Origin: Syntrophobacteraceae bacterium
GTDB taxonomy: Bacteria > Desulfobacterota > Syntrophobacteria > Syntrophobacterales > Syntrophobacteraceae
Assembly (NCBI GenBank): GCA_018053185.1
Contig: JAGPLX010000018.1
Span: 1-46,738, forward strand
Direction: 5' to 3'
Length of the DNA: 46,738 nucleotides
The notes below the pieces were generated by a model. That model was given only the letters and a program-made list of their open reading frames with translations, was not told the origin of the DNA and did no database searches. The stretch's first letter is position 1. Each line of letters begins with the position of its first letter. Positions 1 through 8,390 of the stretch are shown one piece after another. A program made the position numbers and the translations under genes.

Positions 1-53
1 ACCTATCGGAATCCCTTGGTCCCGCGCCCCAGGGAGGAGGAACAGGCAAGGCG

Positions 54-482
54 ATGAAAAAGAGAGTGCTGTTCGTCTGTTATGGCAATTCGTGTCGGAG
101 CATCCTGGCGGAGGCCCTTGCGAGGCATACCTGGGGGAACTCCGTGGATGCGTGTTCGGCGGGAATGGATCCCCTGGGGTATGTTACACCCTACACCCTG
201 GAAGTGCTTCGCGAGATCGGTGTTTTGACGGCCGGTTTCGAATCCAAGCCCATTTCCGCCATCGACCTCTCCCGGGTGGACCTGGTGGTGAACCTCACCA
301 ACGATCCCATACGGCCGTTCCTGCCGGCGAAATTTCCCGCAAAGGTGGTCGACTGGTACGTGATGGACCCTTTCGGGGAGGGTCTGGGTGCCTTCCGACA
401 GGCACGGGACGCCATCCGCTGGCTCGTTACCGAACAGCTTCCCAAGTGGTTGGCCTCACAGGTTGGATCAACGATGGGGTAA
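54..482 (+). CDS. Low-molecular-weight protein tyrosine phosphatase family protein (ArsC/Wzb-like)
   Basis: This 142-residue protein carries the LMW-PTP signature at its N-terminus: the nucleophile Cys9, the loop Gly11-Asn12-Ser13-Cys14 and Arg15-Ser16, so the C-x5-R-S phosphate loop is intact. The general-acid Asp is probably Asp105 in a Met-Asp-Pro-Phe motif, where the family normally has a DP pair. Length fits the family (about 140-160). The family dephosphorylates phosphotyrosine or, in a subset, reduces arsenate. The resolving cysteines that arsenate reductases have near residues 80-90 are absent, and the only other cysteine is Cys34, so a phosphatase role is more likely than arsenate reduction. 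The ATG follows a GGAGGA about 15 bases upstream. It stands alone, with no tyrosine kinase or ars gene beside it in the window. The family is secure; the substrate is unknown. Confidence 0.85.
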   Translation: MKKRVLFVCYGNSCRSILAEALARHTWGNSVDACSAGMDPLGYVTPYTLEVLREIGVLTAGFESKPISAIDLSRVDLVVNLTNDPIRPFLPAKFPAKVVDWYVMDPFGEGLGAFRQARDAIRWLVTEQLPKWLASQVGSTMG

Positions 483-864
483 AGAAAAGCACCGGGCCAC
501 TCGATATCCCCGTCTCACGAGTTCCGGATCCTTGATTCCGGGGAAACCGAAGCCGTTCCGGCGGCACGCAGCCGTGCGGGTTTTCCGCGAGGCCGGTGGG
601 AGGCCGAGGAAGGAGCCGCCACGATGGAGAGGATGATTTCCCGGGGAGAAAAATCGGGTTCTCCTCTCTTGAGGAACATCTTCAAAGATTAGGGGGCTTC
701 GAGGTTTTCCCGGCTGGTTTGACTTGCGCCGGCATGCGGCTGTATGATTTCACGATCAAAAGGCGACGAAGGCAAGAATAGGAGAGTGTGGGAAGTGATT
801 CCCGGCTCCCTCCGGGTGGAAAAAGGGCGGGTCGGTTCGGGCAGCCGGCAATGAGGATAAGGAA
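483..864. other. Intergenic region, no supported gene
   Basis: About 380 bases between the phosphatase and the MBL-fold gene. Short open frames exist on both strands, but none has a recognisable protein or a good ribosome site. The GC-rich stretch around 540-620 resembles loosely folded RNA, but I could not fit it to a known riboswitch class. Confidence 0.5.
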
Positions 865-1524
865 ATGAAGATACTGGATGGGCTCCACGGTTTTTTCTGG
901 ACCTCTTATCAAGTCAACAACTGCAATACTTTTCTTGTGGACAGGGGGGCGCGCATTCTGATCGATCCCGGCCACCTGCGACTCGTCGACCACGTGGTGA
1001 CCGGGTTGCGGCAGGTGGGGTTGCGCGTGGAAGATATCGATCTTGTGATCTGCACTCACGGACATCCCGACCACATGGAATCCGCAAAGGTTTTCAAAAG
1101 CGCCGGGGCACTGTTTGCCATGCATGCCAAGGACTGGGAACTTTGCCGCGAAGTGGCGATTTCCCTCGGTTCCTCCGTTGATCTCGAGGATCTGGCCCCG
1201 GATTTCTTTCTGCAGGAAGGGGAACTGGTTGTGAAGGATCTGAGGCTCGATGTGATCCACACACCCGGTCATTCCCCGGGATCCATTTGCCTCTATTGGA
1301 AGGAGGAGAAGGCGCTCTTCACGGGAGACGTGATTTTTAGAGACGGACTCGGGCGGACGGATCTCCCGGGGGGTAACGGTGAGGAGCTCAAGCAAAGCAT
1401 CCGGAGAATCTCCCGCCTGGAGGTTGAATGGCTCCTTCCGGGCCACGGGGATTTCATCGCCGGTTCCAAAGAGGTGCAGAGGAATTTTTCACGGGTCGAG
1501 CAATTTTGGTTCGCCTATATTTGA
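865..1524 (+). CDS. MBL-fold metallo-hydrolase
   Basis: A 219-residue metallo-beta-lactamase-fold protein of the glyoxalase II-like type. It shows the metal motif T-H-G-H-P-D-H, giving His65, His67, Asp69 and His70, then His136 in a T-P-G-H-S-P-G motif, Asp155 in T-G-D, and His194 in L-P-G-H-G. These are all the ligands of a dinuclear metal centre. Family members hydrolyse thioesters such as S-lactoylglutathione, or related esters and phosphoesters; the substrate cannot be read from the sequence. It is shorter than true GloB, which has an extra C-terminal helical domain of about 80 residues, so the generic MBL call is safer. The ATG has an AAGGAA just upstream. It appears monocistronic. Confidence 0.88.
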   Translation: MKILDGLHGFFWTSYQVNNCNTFLVDRGARILIDPGHLRLVDHVVTGLRQVGLRVEDIDLVICTHGHPDHMESAKVFKSAGALFAMHAKDWELCREVAISLGSSVDLEDLAPDFFLQEGELVVKDLRLDVIHTPGHSPGSICLYWKEEKALFTGDVIFRDGLGRTDLPGGNGEELKQSIRRISRLEVEWLLPGHGDFIAGSKEVQRNFSRVEQFWFAYI

Positions 1525-1721
1525 CCTTTGCCGGGACTTGGGATGACCGGCGCGTGCTGTGCGTCTTTGGGGCGGACTTGCTTTCCGGAGCCATGGATGG
1601 GATTTTTGAGCCAAGAGTGTACCGAAGCACCCAAGGACCGCCCACACTGCTTCATGGATCGAGGCGGGAAGAAGATTCATCCCTGGCGGGGCATCGAGGC
1701 TCCGCCTTGTGATTTCCGGGA

Positions 1722-2252
1722 TCAGACCCCCAGTAAGGAGGCTTCTTCGGCCAGTTTCCGCCTGTATTGTTCTGTAAGTCGTTCCCGGTCTTGCCTCCAG
1801 GCTGAATCCGCCTCGAGGTTGGGCACCAGGGCGCTTCCGGAAACCCCCCGGTCTGCACAAAGCTCCTCGATTTTGTGCCTGCTGCGTCCTTCCGACGCCG
1901 TCAAGACAGCTTTCTCGTATTCCTCGAGAAGGGCCAGGAGGTTCGATGTCGAAACGGAGCAAATCTCCCGAAGAAGAGTCAGAATTCGTGTATTGTCCTT
2001 CCGAAGATCCAGGCGACGAAGGAGCTCCTCCCGGAGCAGCCCGGGCTCGTTCACCCCGGATGTCTTCAGGGCTCGGTTGTACTCCGATCCGAACTCCCGG
2101 AGGTCCAGGACTCCGTTTTCGAATTTCTGAATCAGGGCTTTTAGCGTGACCAGGAGTTCGGCCTTGGCGTGTTCCTGCTTTTCCTCCTCCGTCAGGGTCA
2201 TGTGACGGGTTTTCTCCATGATCAGTTCGAGGGTGCTCTTGATTTCGCCCAT
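1722..2252 (-). CDS. Conserved-looking hypothetical protein, all-helical
   Basis: A 176-residue protein that I do not recognise. It has no signal peptide, membrane segment or cysteine motif. It is rich in Glu, Lys, Arg and Leu with heptad-like spacing, so it is probably a soluble helical, perhaps coiled-coil, cytoplasmic protein. I chose the ATG at 2252, which is preceded by AAGGAG at normal spacing; the open frame runs further upstream, but those extra 57 residues look non-coding. It lies about 250 bases downstream of the L,D-transpeptidase gene on the same strand, which does not establish an operon. No function is proposed. Confidence 0.6.
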   Translation of the reverse strand: MGEIKSTLELIMEKTRHMTLTEEEKQEHAKAELLVTLKALIQKFENGVLDLREFGSEYNRALKTSGVNEPGLLREELLRRLDLRKDNTRILTLLREICSVSTSNLLALLEEYEKAVLTASEGRSRHKIEELCADRGVSGSALVPNLEADSAWRQDRERLTEQYRRKLAEEASLLGV

Positions 2253-2500
2253 GAAAGATTCTCCTTGCATCGTGTCGGCTTGCATCTCGGGTGTCCGCGG
2301 TACCTTGGAATTGAAGGGGGCGGCGTCTTTCCTATTCCTTGTCCCCCTGTGGATTTCCGATGGAACCCAAGATCTTGACGAACCCTCAAATCCTCCCCGG
2401 AAACAGGCAGGGTGATCAGGCATCCTCGAACAGTCGGCCTGTCGGGCTCCGCCCGCCTCACGGCACTCCGTACCCCCGCCGGGACCATGGGGATAAAGCT

Positions 2501-3181
2501 CTAGGGCATAATCAGCACGGGGGTTCCCACGGACGCGATTTCGAATAACTCATCGATGGCGGAATTTTGGACCGCAACACATCCTTCGGTCCAGTCGCCG
2601 TAGTTTCCTCCTCCGTGAATCATGATGGCGCCTCCCAACGGGGTATTCCACGGAGGGGGGGTCCGGGAACTGCAAGCGTCCTGAACCTTCTGGAAATCCT
2701 CCTCGGAGATCTTTCCACAATACCTTGCTTCCTGAGCGTGCTTGGGCGTGGGGTAGTTGAGGCCCAGGGATTTATAGAACCTGCTGGATGGATTCTTGAG
2801 GCAGATAAAGAACTCGCCTTCGGGAGTCCGGCCGTCGCCCTGCATCACCTTGTCGCCTACGGGATGCGATCCCAGTCCTATGGGATAGTCTCGCACCAGG
2901 ACGCCGCGGTCCACGACCAGCAGGCGGCGTTTTTCCTTGTACACATAGAGGATGGGGTTGGTCACCAGGTTCAAGGGACGGTTAAGATCGATCTCTGTAT
3001 AGGGCAGGGGTTCCCTGGGAGGTTCCTGGAGGGTCGGAGAAATCTTCGCATAATCGGTGCATTTGCGTTCCCAGGAGGAACAGGACGGCAGCAGGCTGAG
3101 AATCACCAGGCAAGAAACCAGACGGTGCGCGGAAGATAGAAGATGCAATGGTCGAGCTTTGATGCGTGTTCCTTGCTTCAT
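2501..3181 (-). CDS. L,D-transpeptidase family lipoprotein (YkuD domain, YafK/DpaA-like)
   Basis: A 226-residue precursor with a lysine/arginine-rich N-terminus, a hydrophobic segment and a lipobox ending at Cys34 (L-L-P-S-C), so it is probably an outer- or inner-membrane lipoprotein facing the periplasm. The YkuD catalytic domain covers about residues 75-226. His189 begins an H-G-G-G motif, and the nucleophile Cys201 sits in D-W-T-E-G-C-V-A-V. The canonical Arg two residues after the Cys is Ala here. That pattern is typical of the YafK/ErfK-K subgroup, whose E. coli member cleaves the Lpp-peptidoglycan link, rather than of classical cross-linking LDTs. The start at 3181 follows AGGGAG by 10 bases. 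An upstream in-frame ATG (3229) would bury the signal sequence and is less likely. Confidence 0.85.
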   Translation of the reverse strand: MKQGTRIKARPLHLLSSAHRLVSCLVILSLLPSCSSWERKCTDYAKISPTLQEPPREPLPYTEIDLNRPLNLVTNPILYVYKEKRRLLVVDRGVLVRDYPIGLGSHPVGDKVMQGDGRTPEGEFFICLKNPSSRFYKSLGLNYPTPKHAQEARYCGKISEEDFQKVQDACSSRTPPPWNTPLGGAIMIHGGGNYGDWTEGCVAVQNSAIDELFEIASVGTPVLIMP

Positions 3182-3696
3182 TGTACATAGACTCCCTGTC
3201 ACTTGAAAAAATCTTTCTTTCGATTCCAATCCCGTTCTCCCCGTAATTTCCGGCCCCCCTGAACAGATGGAGTAGACCCCCGACGGCAGGGCGGAGGGTC
3301 CCCCTGGAAGACGGGCTCATCTCGTGCCTTGCCGTGTTTTCCCTCGAGGATCCGTCTTTCCCGGCTTTCCGACCGGTGCCGAATAGCGCAATAACACAAC
3401 CTGAAGCCCATGCGCAAGCCCAAGACCATCCCCCTGGCGCAATCGAATGGGCATGATTTCGGATCCGATTCCACCCGCCGGACTTCGCTCTACTCACAAC
3501 ACCCGGCAGGTCCGCCGCCGGGGCCGGTGAGGGAGGGAATCTCTTTAAGAGTTTCCATCGCCCAATCTTAGCAGAAAGGCGCCCTTTCTTGCCGACTGGA
3601 AGTCTGAAGAAATACTTTACACCGCCGCCGTCTTTGGATAAGTAAGTGAGCGTTCACTTAAATAGGACTCATGAACTCAAACCGGGGGGCCGGATC
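3182..3696. other. Intergenic region between divergent genes
   Basis: About 515 bases separate the leftward L,D-transpeptidase from the rightward efflux operon. The left two-thirds holds only unsupported open frames. The right end carries the TetR operator and a possible promoter. TTTACA at 3616-3621 is a fair -35, but the best -10 near 3637-3642 sits at short spacing. An alternative pair is TTGCCG 3589-3594 with TACTTT 3613-3618, spacing 18. Confidence 0.45.
3643..3660. promoter_or_regulatory. Palindromic operator for the TetR-family regulator
   Basis: Two perfect 7-base inverted arms, TAAGTGA and TCACTTA, flank a 4-base GCGT centre. The site lies 37 bases upstream of the chosen tetR-family start and just downstream of the candidate promoters, where a bound dimer would block transcription. 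TetR proteins typically bind such palindromes and repress their own operon, so autoregulation of the whole efflux operon is the likely consequence. A GTG inside this palindrome could open the reading frame, but its position in the operator argues against it being the start. Confidence 0.7.
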
Positions 3697-4320
3697 GTGA
3701 ACGAGAAGGTGAAAAAGAGAACCAGGCTCAAGGGCAAAGAAAGGCGAGAGCAGATCCTGCGGACTGCGACGGAGGTCTTTTCGACCTACGGTTTCCATGG
3801 GGCCTCCATCCGCCGGCTCGCCCAAGCGGCCGGAGTCAGTGAAGCCATGATCTATCGCCATTTCCCAAGCAAAGAAGCACTCTACGATGCGATACTCGAA
3901 CAGAGGCTCCAAAGGTCCGTGCCCTTGTATCTCTCGACCCAGGCGGCCGAGGCCGGGCAGGATCGGGAGGTGCTGGAGACCTTCGTCGGCAATTATCTTC
4001 GAGAACAGAGGAGGGACAATTCCTTCATGCGTATGCTCCTTTTCAGCGCTCTCGAAGACCATGAGCTTGCCCACAAATTCGTGGAAAAACCCCTGCAGGA
4101 TTACCTCCTTTTCCTTGCCTCTTACTTTGAGAAACGCATGAAGGAGGGGGTCATGAAAACCATGGACCCCCACGTTCCAGCCCGCCTTCTCATGGGAATG
4201 GTCCATTACCTCGCTCTCCTTCATGGAATCTACAAAGACCCCGGAATTCAGAATACCGGCATCGAAGATCTCAAGAATCTAACGGTCGATCTCTTTTGCA
4301 ATGGGATCATGGAGGACTGA
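3697..4320 (+). CDS. TetR/AcrR-family transcriptional regulator of the efflux operon
   Basis: A 207-residue regulator. Residues 15-60 form the TetR DNA-binding domain, with the helix-turn-helix at about 36-56 ending in the signature M-I-Y-R-H-F. The rest is an all-helical ligand-binding domain in which the sequence is not informative about the ligand. I chose the GTG at 3697, after a GGGGGG stretch. An upstream GTG at 3646 lies in the operator, and a GTG at 3709 is also possible. The next gene starts 7 bases after the stop, or overlaps it if the upstream start is used. The context (TolC, adaptor, EmrB) says that it senses a toxic compound and derepresses export. Confidence 0.9.
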   Translation: MNEKVKKRTRLKGKERREQILRTATEVFSTYGFHGASIRRLAQAAGVSEAMIYRHFPSKEALYDAILEQRLQRSVPLYLSTQAAEAGQDREVLETFVGNYLREQRRDNSFMRMLLFSALEDHELAHKFVEKPLQDYLLFLASYFEKRMKEGVMKTMDPHVPARLLMGMVHYLALLHGIYKDPGIQNTGIEDLKNLTVDLFCNGIMED

Positions 4321-4327
4321 AAAGCTT

Positions 4328-5737
4328 ATGCGTCCCACAAGGCAAGGGAGAACCGGGAAAATCCTCTTTTGGAGCGCACTGATCGTCGCGTCGGTCTTTG
4401 TAATGGCAGCGGCGGACCTCCCTACCGTCGCAGGGCAGGAAGGGCCCATCCCGCAAGTCCTTCCACCGCAGCCCCTGACCATTGAAAGCGCGGTGGACTA
4501 TGGCCTTGTCCACAATCCCATCTTTCAGGCAGCCGATGAGGACCTCAATGCGGCCAAGAAGGGGGTGGACATGGCGCGAGCAGGCTTTCTGCCTCGAATC
4601 GGGGCTTCCTACGACTATACACGCTGGAAAGACACACCCATTATGAAAATCGAAAGCACTCCCACCACGCCGGGATATGAGATGAAGGTCAACTCCAGGG
4701 ACATCAATCACTGGGAAGCCCAGGTCACCCAGCCGCTCTTCCGGGGTTTCGGCCTCAAGGCCCAGTACGAGATGTCCAAGGAGGAGCAAAAGGTTGCCGG
4801 CTTCAAGAAAGAGGAGACCCGTTTGAACCTCGTTCGGGACATCCGCGCCGCCTTCCTTTATGTCCTCCTCGCCAAAAGGACCCTCGAGGTAGCCTCGGCC
4901 GGCGTGGTCCAACTCGAGGCGCACCTCAGGGATGCCAAGGCCCTTTTTCGACAGGGGCTCACACCTGAAAACGATGTGCTCAAAGCCGAAGTAGCCCTTG
5001 CGGATGCGAAACAGAAAGAGACCACCGCTAAAAAACAGTCGCTCATCACCCAGATCCGGCTGAACCGCCTTCTGGGACTCGATGAGAGAACGGAGCTCGA
5101 TCTTGCCGAATGGGCCAGGCTTCCCTCCCTGGATGGAAAGGACACGGATACGCCTACACTCGATGCGCTCTCGAAGCGGGCTGAAAAAGTGCGCCCCGAG
5201 CTGTTTGCCATTACCGCAGCCATTCGTGAAACAGAGCAGGGAGCGCGCCTGGCTCGAAGCTCCGCCTACCCGCACTTTTCTCTCTTCGGGGCCTATTACC
5301 GCGAGGGCGAGGATTTCCCTGCCTCGGAAAACAACTATACAAACGACAACAATGCGGCCGTCGGAGTCCGCATGGACTGGAACCTGTTCGAAGGCGGGAG
5401 GATGCGGGCCGAGGTAAGCCAATGGGGCCACAGGAGGGAGGCCCTCAAAAAGAGAGAGCTGGATCTTCTAAAACAGATCCGGATTGAGGTCGAAGATTCC
5501 TACGAGCAGCTCCTGGTCGCCGCACGAAACCTGGCGACTGCTCGCGTGGCCCTTAAGCAAGCTGAAGAAAACCTCCGCATCACCACCATCCAGTATCAGC
5601 AACAGGTCGTTGTCTCGTCCGAGGTGCTGGATGCCGTGGTTTTTCTTACCCAGGCTCGCACCAACTATTACCAGGCGCTTTACGGCTACCAGCTCGCCTG
5701 GGTGGACCTCGAGCGGGCCGTGGGGGAGAGTTTGTGA
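4328..5737 (+). CDS. TolC-family outer-membrane efflux protein
   Basis: A 469-residue outer-membrane factor. A signal peptide covers about residues 1-30. Two repeats of the outer-membrane efflux domain follow, rich in Ala, Leu, Glu and Lys, with the long alpha-hairpin and beta-strand pattern of TolC trimers. The second strand segment shows the usual W-N-L-F-E-G-G motif near the middle of the second repeat. It would form the periplasm-spanning exit duct for the EmrAB pump encoded downstream. ATG 4328 has GGAGGA eleven bases upstream. An in-frame ATG at 4301, inside the tetR end, is the alternative. The adaptor frame begins 3 bases after the stop. Confidence 0.92.
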   Translation: MRPTRQGRTGKILFWSALIVASVFVMAAADLPTVAGQEGPIPQVLPPQPLTIESAVDYGLVHNPIFQAADEDLNAAKKGVDMARAGFLPRIGASYDYTRWKDTPIMKIESTPTTPGYEMKVNSRDINHWEAQVTQPLFRGFGLKAQYEMSKEEQKVAGFKKEETRLNLVRDIRAAFLYVLLAKRTLEVASAGVVQLEAHLRDAKALFRQGLTPENDVLKAEVALADAKQKETTAKKQSLITQIRLNRLLGLDERTELDLAEWARLPSLDGKDTDTPTLDALSKRAEKVRPELFAITAAIRETEQGARLARSSAYPHFSLFGAYYREGEDFPASENNYTNDNNAAVGVRMDWNLFEGGRMRAEVSQWGHRREALKKRELDLLKQIRIEVEDSYEQLLVAARNLATARVALKQAEENLRITTIQYQQQVVVSSEVLDAVVFLTQARTNYYQALYGYQLAWVDLERAVGESL

Positions 5738-5740
5738 CAA

Positions 5741-6532
5741 TTGCTGAACAAGGCAGGCCTTCGATTCAAGACGGGCCGGGTTACCTCAAACACTTTTGGG
5801 ATGGTGGGTATGGTAGAAACGATGGATTCCGGTTCCAGGCAAGTGAATGAAGCGAATCAAAAAGGAAAGAAAAACCCCAAGATTGTTGGGTTCCTTTGGA
5901 TCTGTCTGGTGGGGGCTGGGCTTTCCCTTGGCTACTGGTGGCTTTTCATGCGCAATCGGGTTTCCACGGACAATGCCTACGTGGTTGCCGACAGCGCCGC
6001 CGTAAGCAGCAGGGTGGCAGGGAGCATCAGCCGTATCGCGGTTGAAAATGAGGACGAGGTCATGGCCGGTGCCCTCCTTGTGCAGCTCGATCCGAGGGAC
6101 TATCAGGCGGAAGTGGACAGGCAGCGCGCGGCCCTGGCCCGCACCCAGTCCGAAATCGAGATGGCCGAGGTGATTCTTTGCCATGTGGTGCGCAGTTTTT
6201 TGCCGGGTTTTGGACACTTGCCTTTTCAGCTGGAAAAGGAAGTCGAGGAGCAGCTGATGAAGGGTCTCAATCAGAAGATCACAGGCATGCTTGATGCCTA
6301 TGGAGAGTGCCTCGAGAAGGCAGGGGTGGAGGCTCAAAGAATCGAGAAAATTTGCAGGATCGGGAGTTACAGCCTCTCGGCGGAGATTCTCGATGTCGCA
6401 AGACAGAAAGCCTGCGGCACCATCATCATGGGCCGGCGTGGGATTTCGGCCGTTCGTGAATTTCTCATGGGCCGGGTGACCAGCAGGGTGCTTAGCGGCG
6501 CGGAGGGTCTCGCCGTCTGGATTGTGCCGTAG
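5741..6532 (+). CDS. Chimera: N-terminal EmrA/HlyD adaptor joined in frame to a universal stress protein
   Basis: Residues 48-69 are a single membrane anchor. Residues 76-121 match the first beta-strand and half-lipoyl part of EmrA-type membrane fusion proteins, including T-D-N-A-Y and a V-Q-L-D-P-R-D-Y motif, followed by about 20 residues of the first coiled-coil helix. At about residue 143 the protein changes to a UspA-type sequence through to the end. It contains I-L-C-H-V-V and the C-terminal nucleotide-loop pattern Gly231-x2-Gly234-x9-Gly244. The USP lacks its first strand and nucleotide-binding Asp, and the EmrA lacks the hairpin return, second lipoyl half and beta-barrel. A normal EmrA has about 350-400 residues. 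It sits exactly where an intact adaptor gene belongs. The start is uncertain: TTG 5741 lies 3 bases after tolC, and ATG 5801, 5810 and 5822 are alternatives. It could be a real deletion-fusion or an assembly error. Confidence 0.75.
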   Translation: MLNKAGLRFKTGRVTSNTFGMVGMVETMDSGSRQVNEANQKGKKNPKIVGFLWICLVGAGLSLGYWWLFMRNRVSTDNAYVVADSAAVSSRVAGSISRIAVENEDEVMAGALLVQLDPRDYQAEVDRQRAALARTQSEIEMAEVILCHVVRSFLPGFGHLPFQLEKEVEEQLMKGLNQKITGMLDAYGECLEKAGVEAQRIEKICRIGSYSLSAEILDVARQKACGTIIMGRRGISAVREFLMGRVTSRVLSGAEGLAVWIVP

Positions 6533-6743
6533 CGGAACCGGGTGCAAGGTCGGGCGTCTTTCCACAAGGAGGTATAGGCGATGCTCCTCCGAATCCGTTT
6601 GGGAGAAGCCGGTCACGAAATGCAGCCGTATCGGAGTCGAAAGCGTCTCTGACGGCGTGGGGCTCGGACGGTATCCGGCAAGGGAAATCGTTGCCGGCTC
6701 CAGCCGGGAACACCCGGCAGGAGGGCGGGTGTAAAGGAAACCT
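6533..6743 (+). other. Spacer between the chimera and emrB
   Basis: About 210 bases with no recognisable remnant of the missing EmrA C-terminal two-thirds in any frame. AAAGGA lies just before the emrB ATG. A spacer this long is unusual inside an emrAB operon, where genes usually abut, and is consistent with a rearrangement here. Confidence 0.5.
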
Positions 6744-8321
6744 ATGGACTCATTCCAACAACGGCAATCGACGGTCAACCCCTGGATCATTGCGGTGACG
6801 GTGCTCCTTCCGGCCTTCATGGTTTCCCTCAATACTTCAGTGGCCAATGTCTCACTGCCCCACATCGCCGGGGGCCTGTCGGCAACCAGCGACGAGGCCA
6901 CCTGGATTCTTACGAGCTACCTGGGGGCCAATGCGATCATTTTGCCCATAACAGGCTGGATGAGCCTCTACTTCGGAAGAAAACACTTCCTTTTGGCAAG
7001 CCTTGTTATTTTCACCATCTCATCGGAGGTTTGCGGCACGGCCTTTTCTCTGCCGATGCTCATCCTGGCTCGGATCGTTCAGGGACTAAGCGGCGGTGCA
7101 TTGATCCCCATTGCCCAGGCGATCCTTCTGGAAAGTTTTCCTCCCGAACGGCGGGGTGAGGCCATGGCGATCTACGGTCTGGGCGTGATCGTGTCCCCCA
7201 TCGTGGGCCCGACCCTCGGAGGGTGGATCACCGACAACTATTCCTGGCGGTGGGTCTTTCACATCAATCTTCCCATGGGCGTTCTCGCCACCCTGCTGAC
7301 GCAGCTGTTTATCGAGGACCCTCCTTACCTCAAGGGTGGCAAGAGCGGTAAAATCGATTATGTGGGGTTTCTCCTCCTGGCGGTAAGCCTGGGAACGTTG
7401 CAGTTGATCCTCGACAGGGGTCAGCAGGATGATTGGTTTTCCGCCCTGTGGATTCGCTGGGCCACGGGGATTTCCATCGGCTCCATGATCGGCTTTGTCC
7501 TGTGGGAAACCTGGGTCCGGTATCCCATTGTAGATCTTCGCATCCTCACCAACCGCAACTTCTCGGTTGGTATCCTGATGGCGACCATCTACGGGGTAAT
7601 CCTTTACGGAACGCTTGTGATGCTCCCGCTGTTCCTGGAGGAGCTCATGAGATACCCCGCACTTCAAAGCGGGTACGCCATCTCACCGCGGGGCGTGGGA
7701 TCGGTCCTTTCGATAGCCATCGCAGGACGTCTTGCACGAAGAGTCGACGGGCGCATCATGATCGTCGGCGGCTTTCTCATGCTCACCATAGCCGGTTTTA
7801 TGCTGGGGAACCTCACTCTTGAGATATCCATGGCAAGCGTGATTTGGCCCAACATCGTCATCGGGGTGGCCATAGGATTCATCTTCGTTCCGCTCACGAC
7901 CATCGCCATGGGGAGGCTTCCCCTAGAGTGGATAGGGACCGCAACGGGCGTCTACAACCTATTGCGCAGCATGGGCAGCAGCGTCGGAATCTCGATCGTG
8001 ACCACCATGCTCGTTCGGGACGCCCAGATGCACCAAGCTATCCTGGTCTCACATCTCACGCCCTACGACCTTCCTTACCGTGAATGGCTGGGGCACTTCC
8101 AACAGCTCTTCCTCGCCCACGGGGACGTCGTCACGGCAAGCAGGAAAGCTTACGGGGCCATGTACCGTCTGCTGGTGGAACAATCTACCCTATATGCCTT
8201 CGTCGACAACTTTCGCTTGCTCGGCTACCTTTCCTTTCTGGCTATTCCCCTCACCTTCCTTTTCAAGAAGACCGGGAAGTCCGGGGACAGTGGGGCGTCC
8301 GTTTCTGATCGAGGAGCTTGA
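6744..8321 (+). CDS. emrB: MFS multidrug transporter, DHA2 family (EmrB/QacA type, 14 TM)
   Basis: A 525-residue inner-membrane drug:proton antiporter. The N-terminal membrane helix is followed by S-V-A-N-V-S-L-P, the typical DHA2 opening. The loop 2-3 motif A region reads Y-F-G-R-K, and motif C in helix 5 has the glycine/proline run G-P-T-L-G-G-W followed by W-R-W-V-F-H-I-N, diagnostic of EmrB/QacA/LfrA proteins. Hydrophobicity supports about 14 helices, with a short charged cytoplasmic tail. It would expel hydrophobic toxins through EmrA and TolC. Its adaptor is the abnormal chimera upstream, so whether a working tripartite pump is made here is open. The ATG is preceded by AAAGGA. Gene name by family and context. 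Confidence 0.9.
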   Translation: MDSFQQRQSTVNPWIIAVTVLLPAFMVSLNTSVANVSLPHIAGGLSATSDEATWILTSYLGANAIILPITGWMSLYFGRKHFLLASLVIFTISSEVCGTAFSLPMLILARIVQGLSGGALIPIAQAILLESFPPERRGEAMAIYGLGVIVSPIVGPTLGGWITDNYSWRWVFHINLPMGVLATLLTQLFIEDPPYLKGGKSGKIDYVGFLLLAVSLGTLQLILDRGQQDDWFSALWIRWATGISIGSMIGFVLWETWVRYPIVDLRILTNRNFSVGILMATIYGVILYGTLVMLPLFLEELMRYPALQSGYAISPRGVGSVLSIAIAGRLARRVDGRIMIVGGFLMLTIAGFMLGNLTLEISMASVIWPNIVIGVAIGFIFVPLTTIAMGRLPLEWIGTATGVYNLLRSMGSSVGISIVTTMLVRDAQMHQAILVSHLTPYDLPYREWLGHFQQLFLAHGDVVTASRKAYGAMYRLLVEQSTLYAFVDNFRLLGYLSFLAIPLTFLFKKTGKSGDSGASVSDRGA

Positions 8322-8390
8322 GGCCGGTTTTTTTCAGCTTTTGGATTCCGGGCAAATCTGGGGTGGAAGGAAAAGTGCCGGGAGGAGCGA

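Noticed and set aside
54-482. Arsenate reductase for the first gene
   Set aside because: The second and third redox cysteines of thioredoxin-type ArsC are missing and no ars gene is near.
540-640. Possible cobalamin-type riboswitch before the MBL-fold gene
   Set aside because: Some GC-rich pieces look similar, but the conserved core bases could not be aligned and the downstream gene is unrelated to cobalamin.
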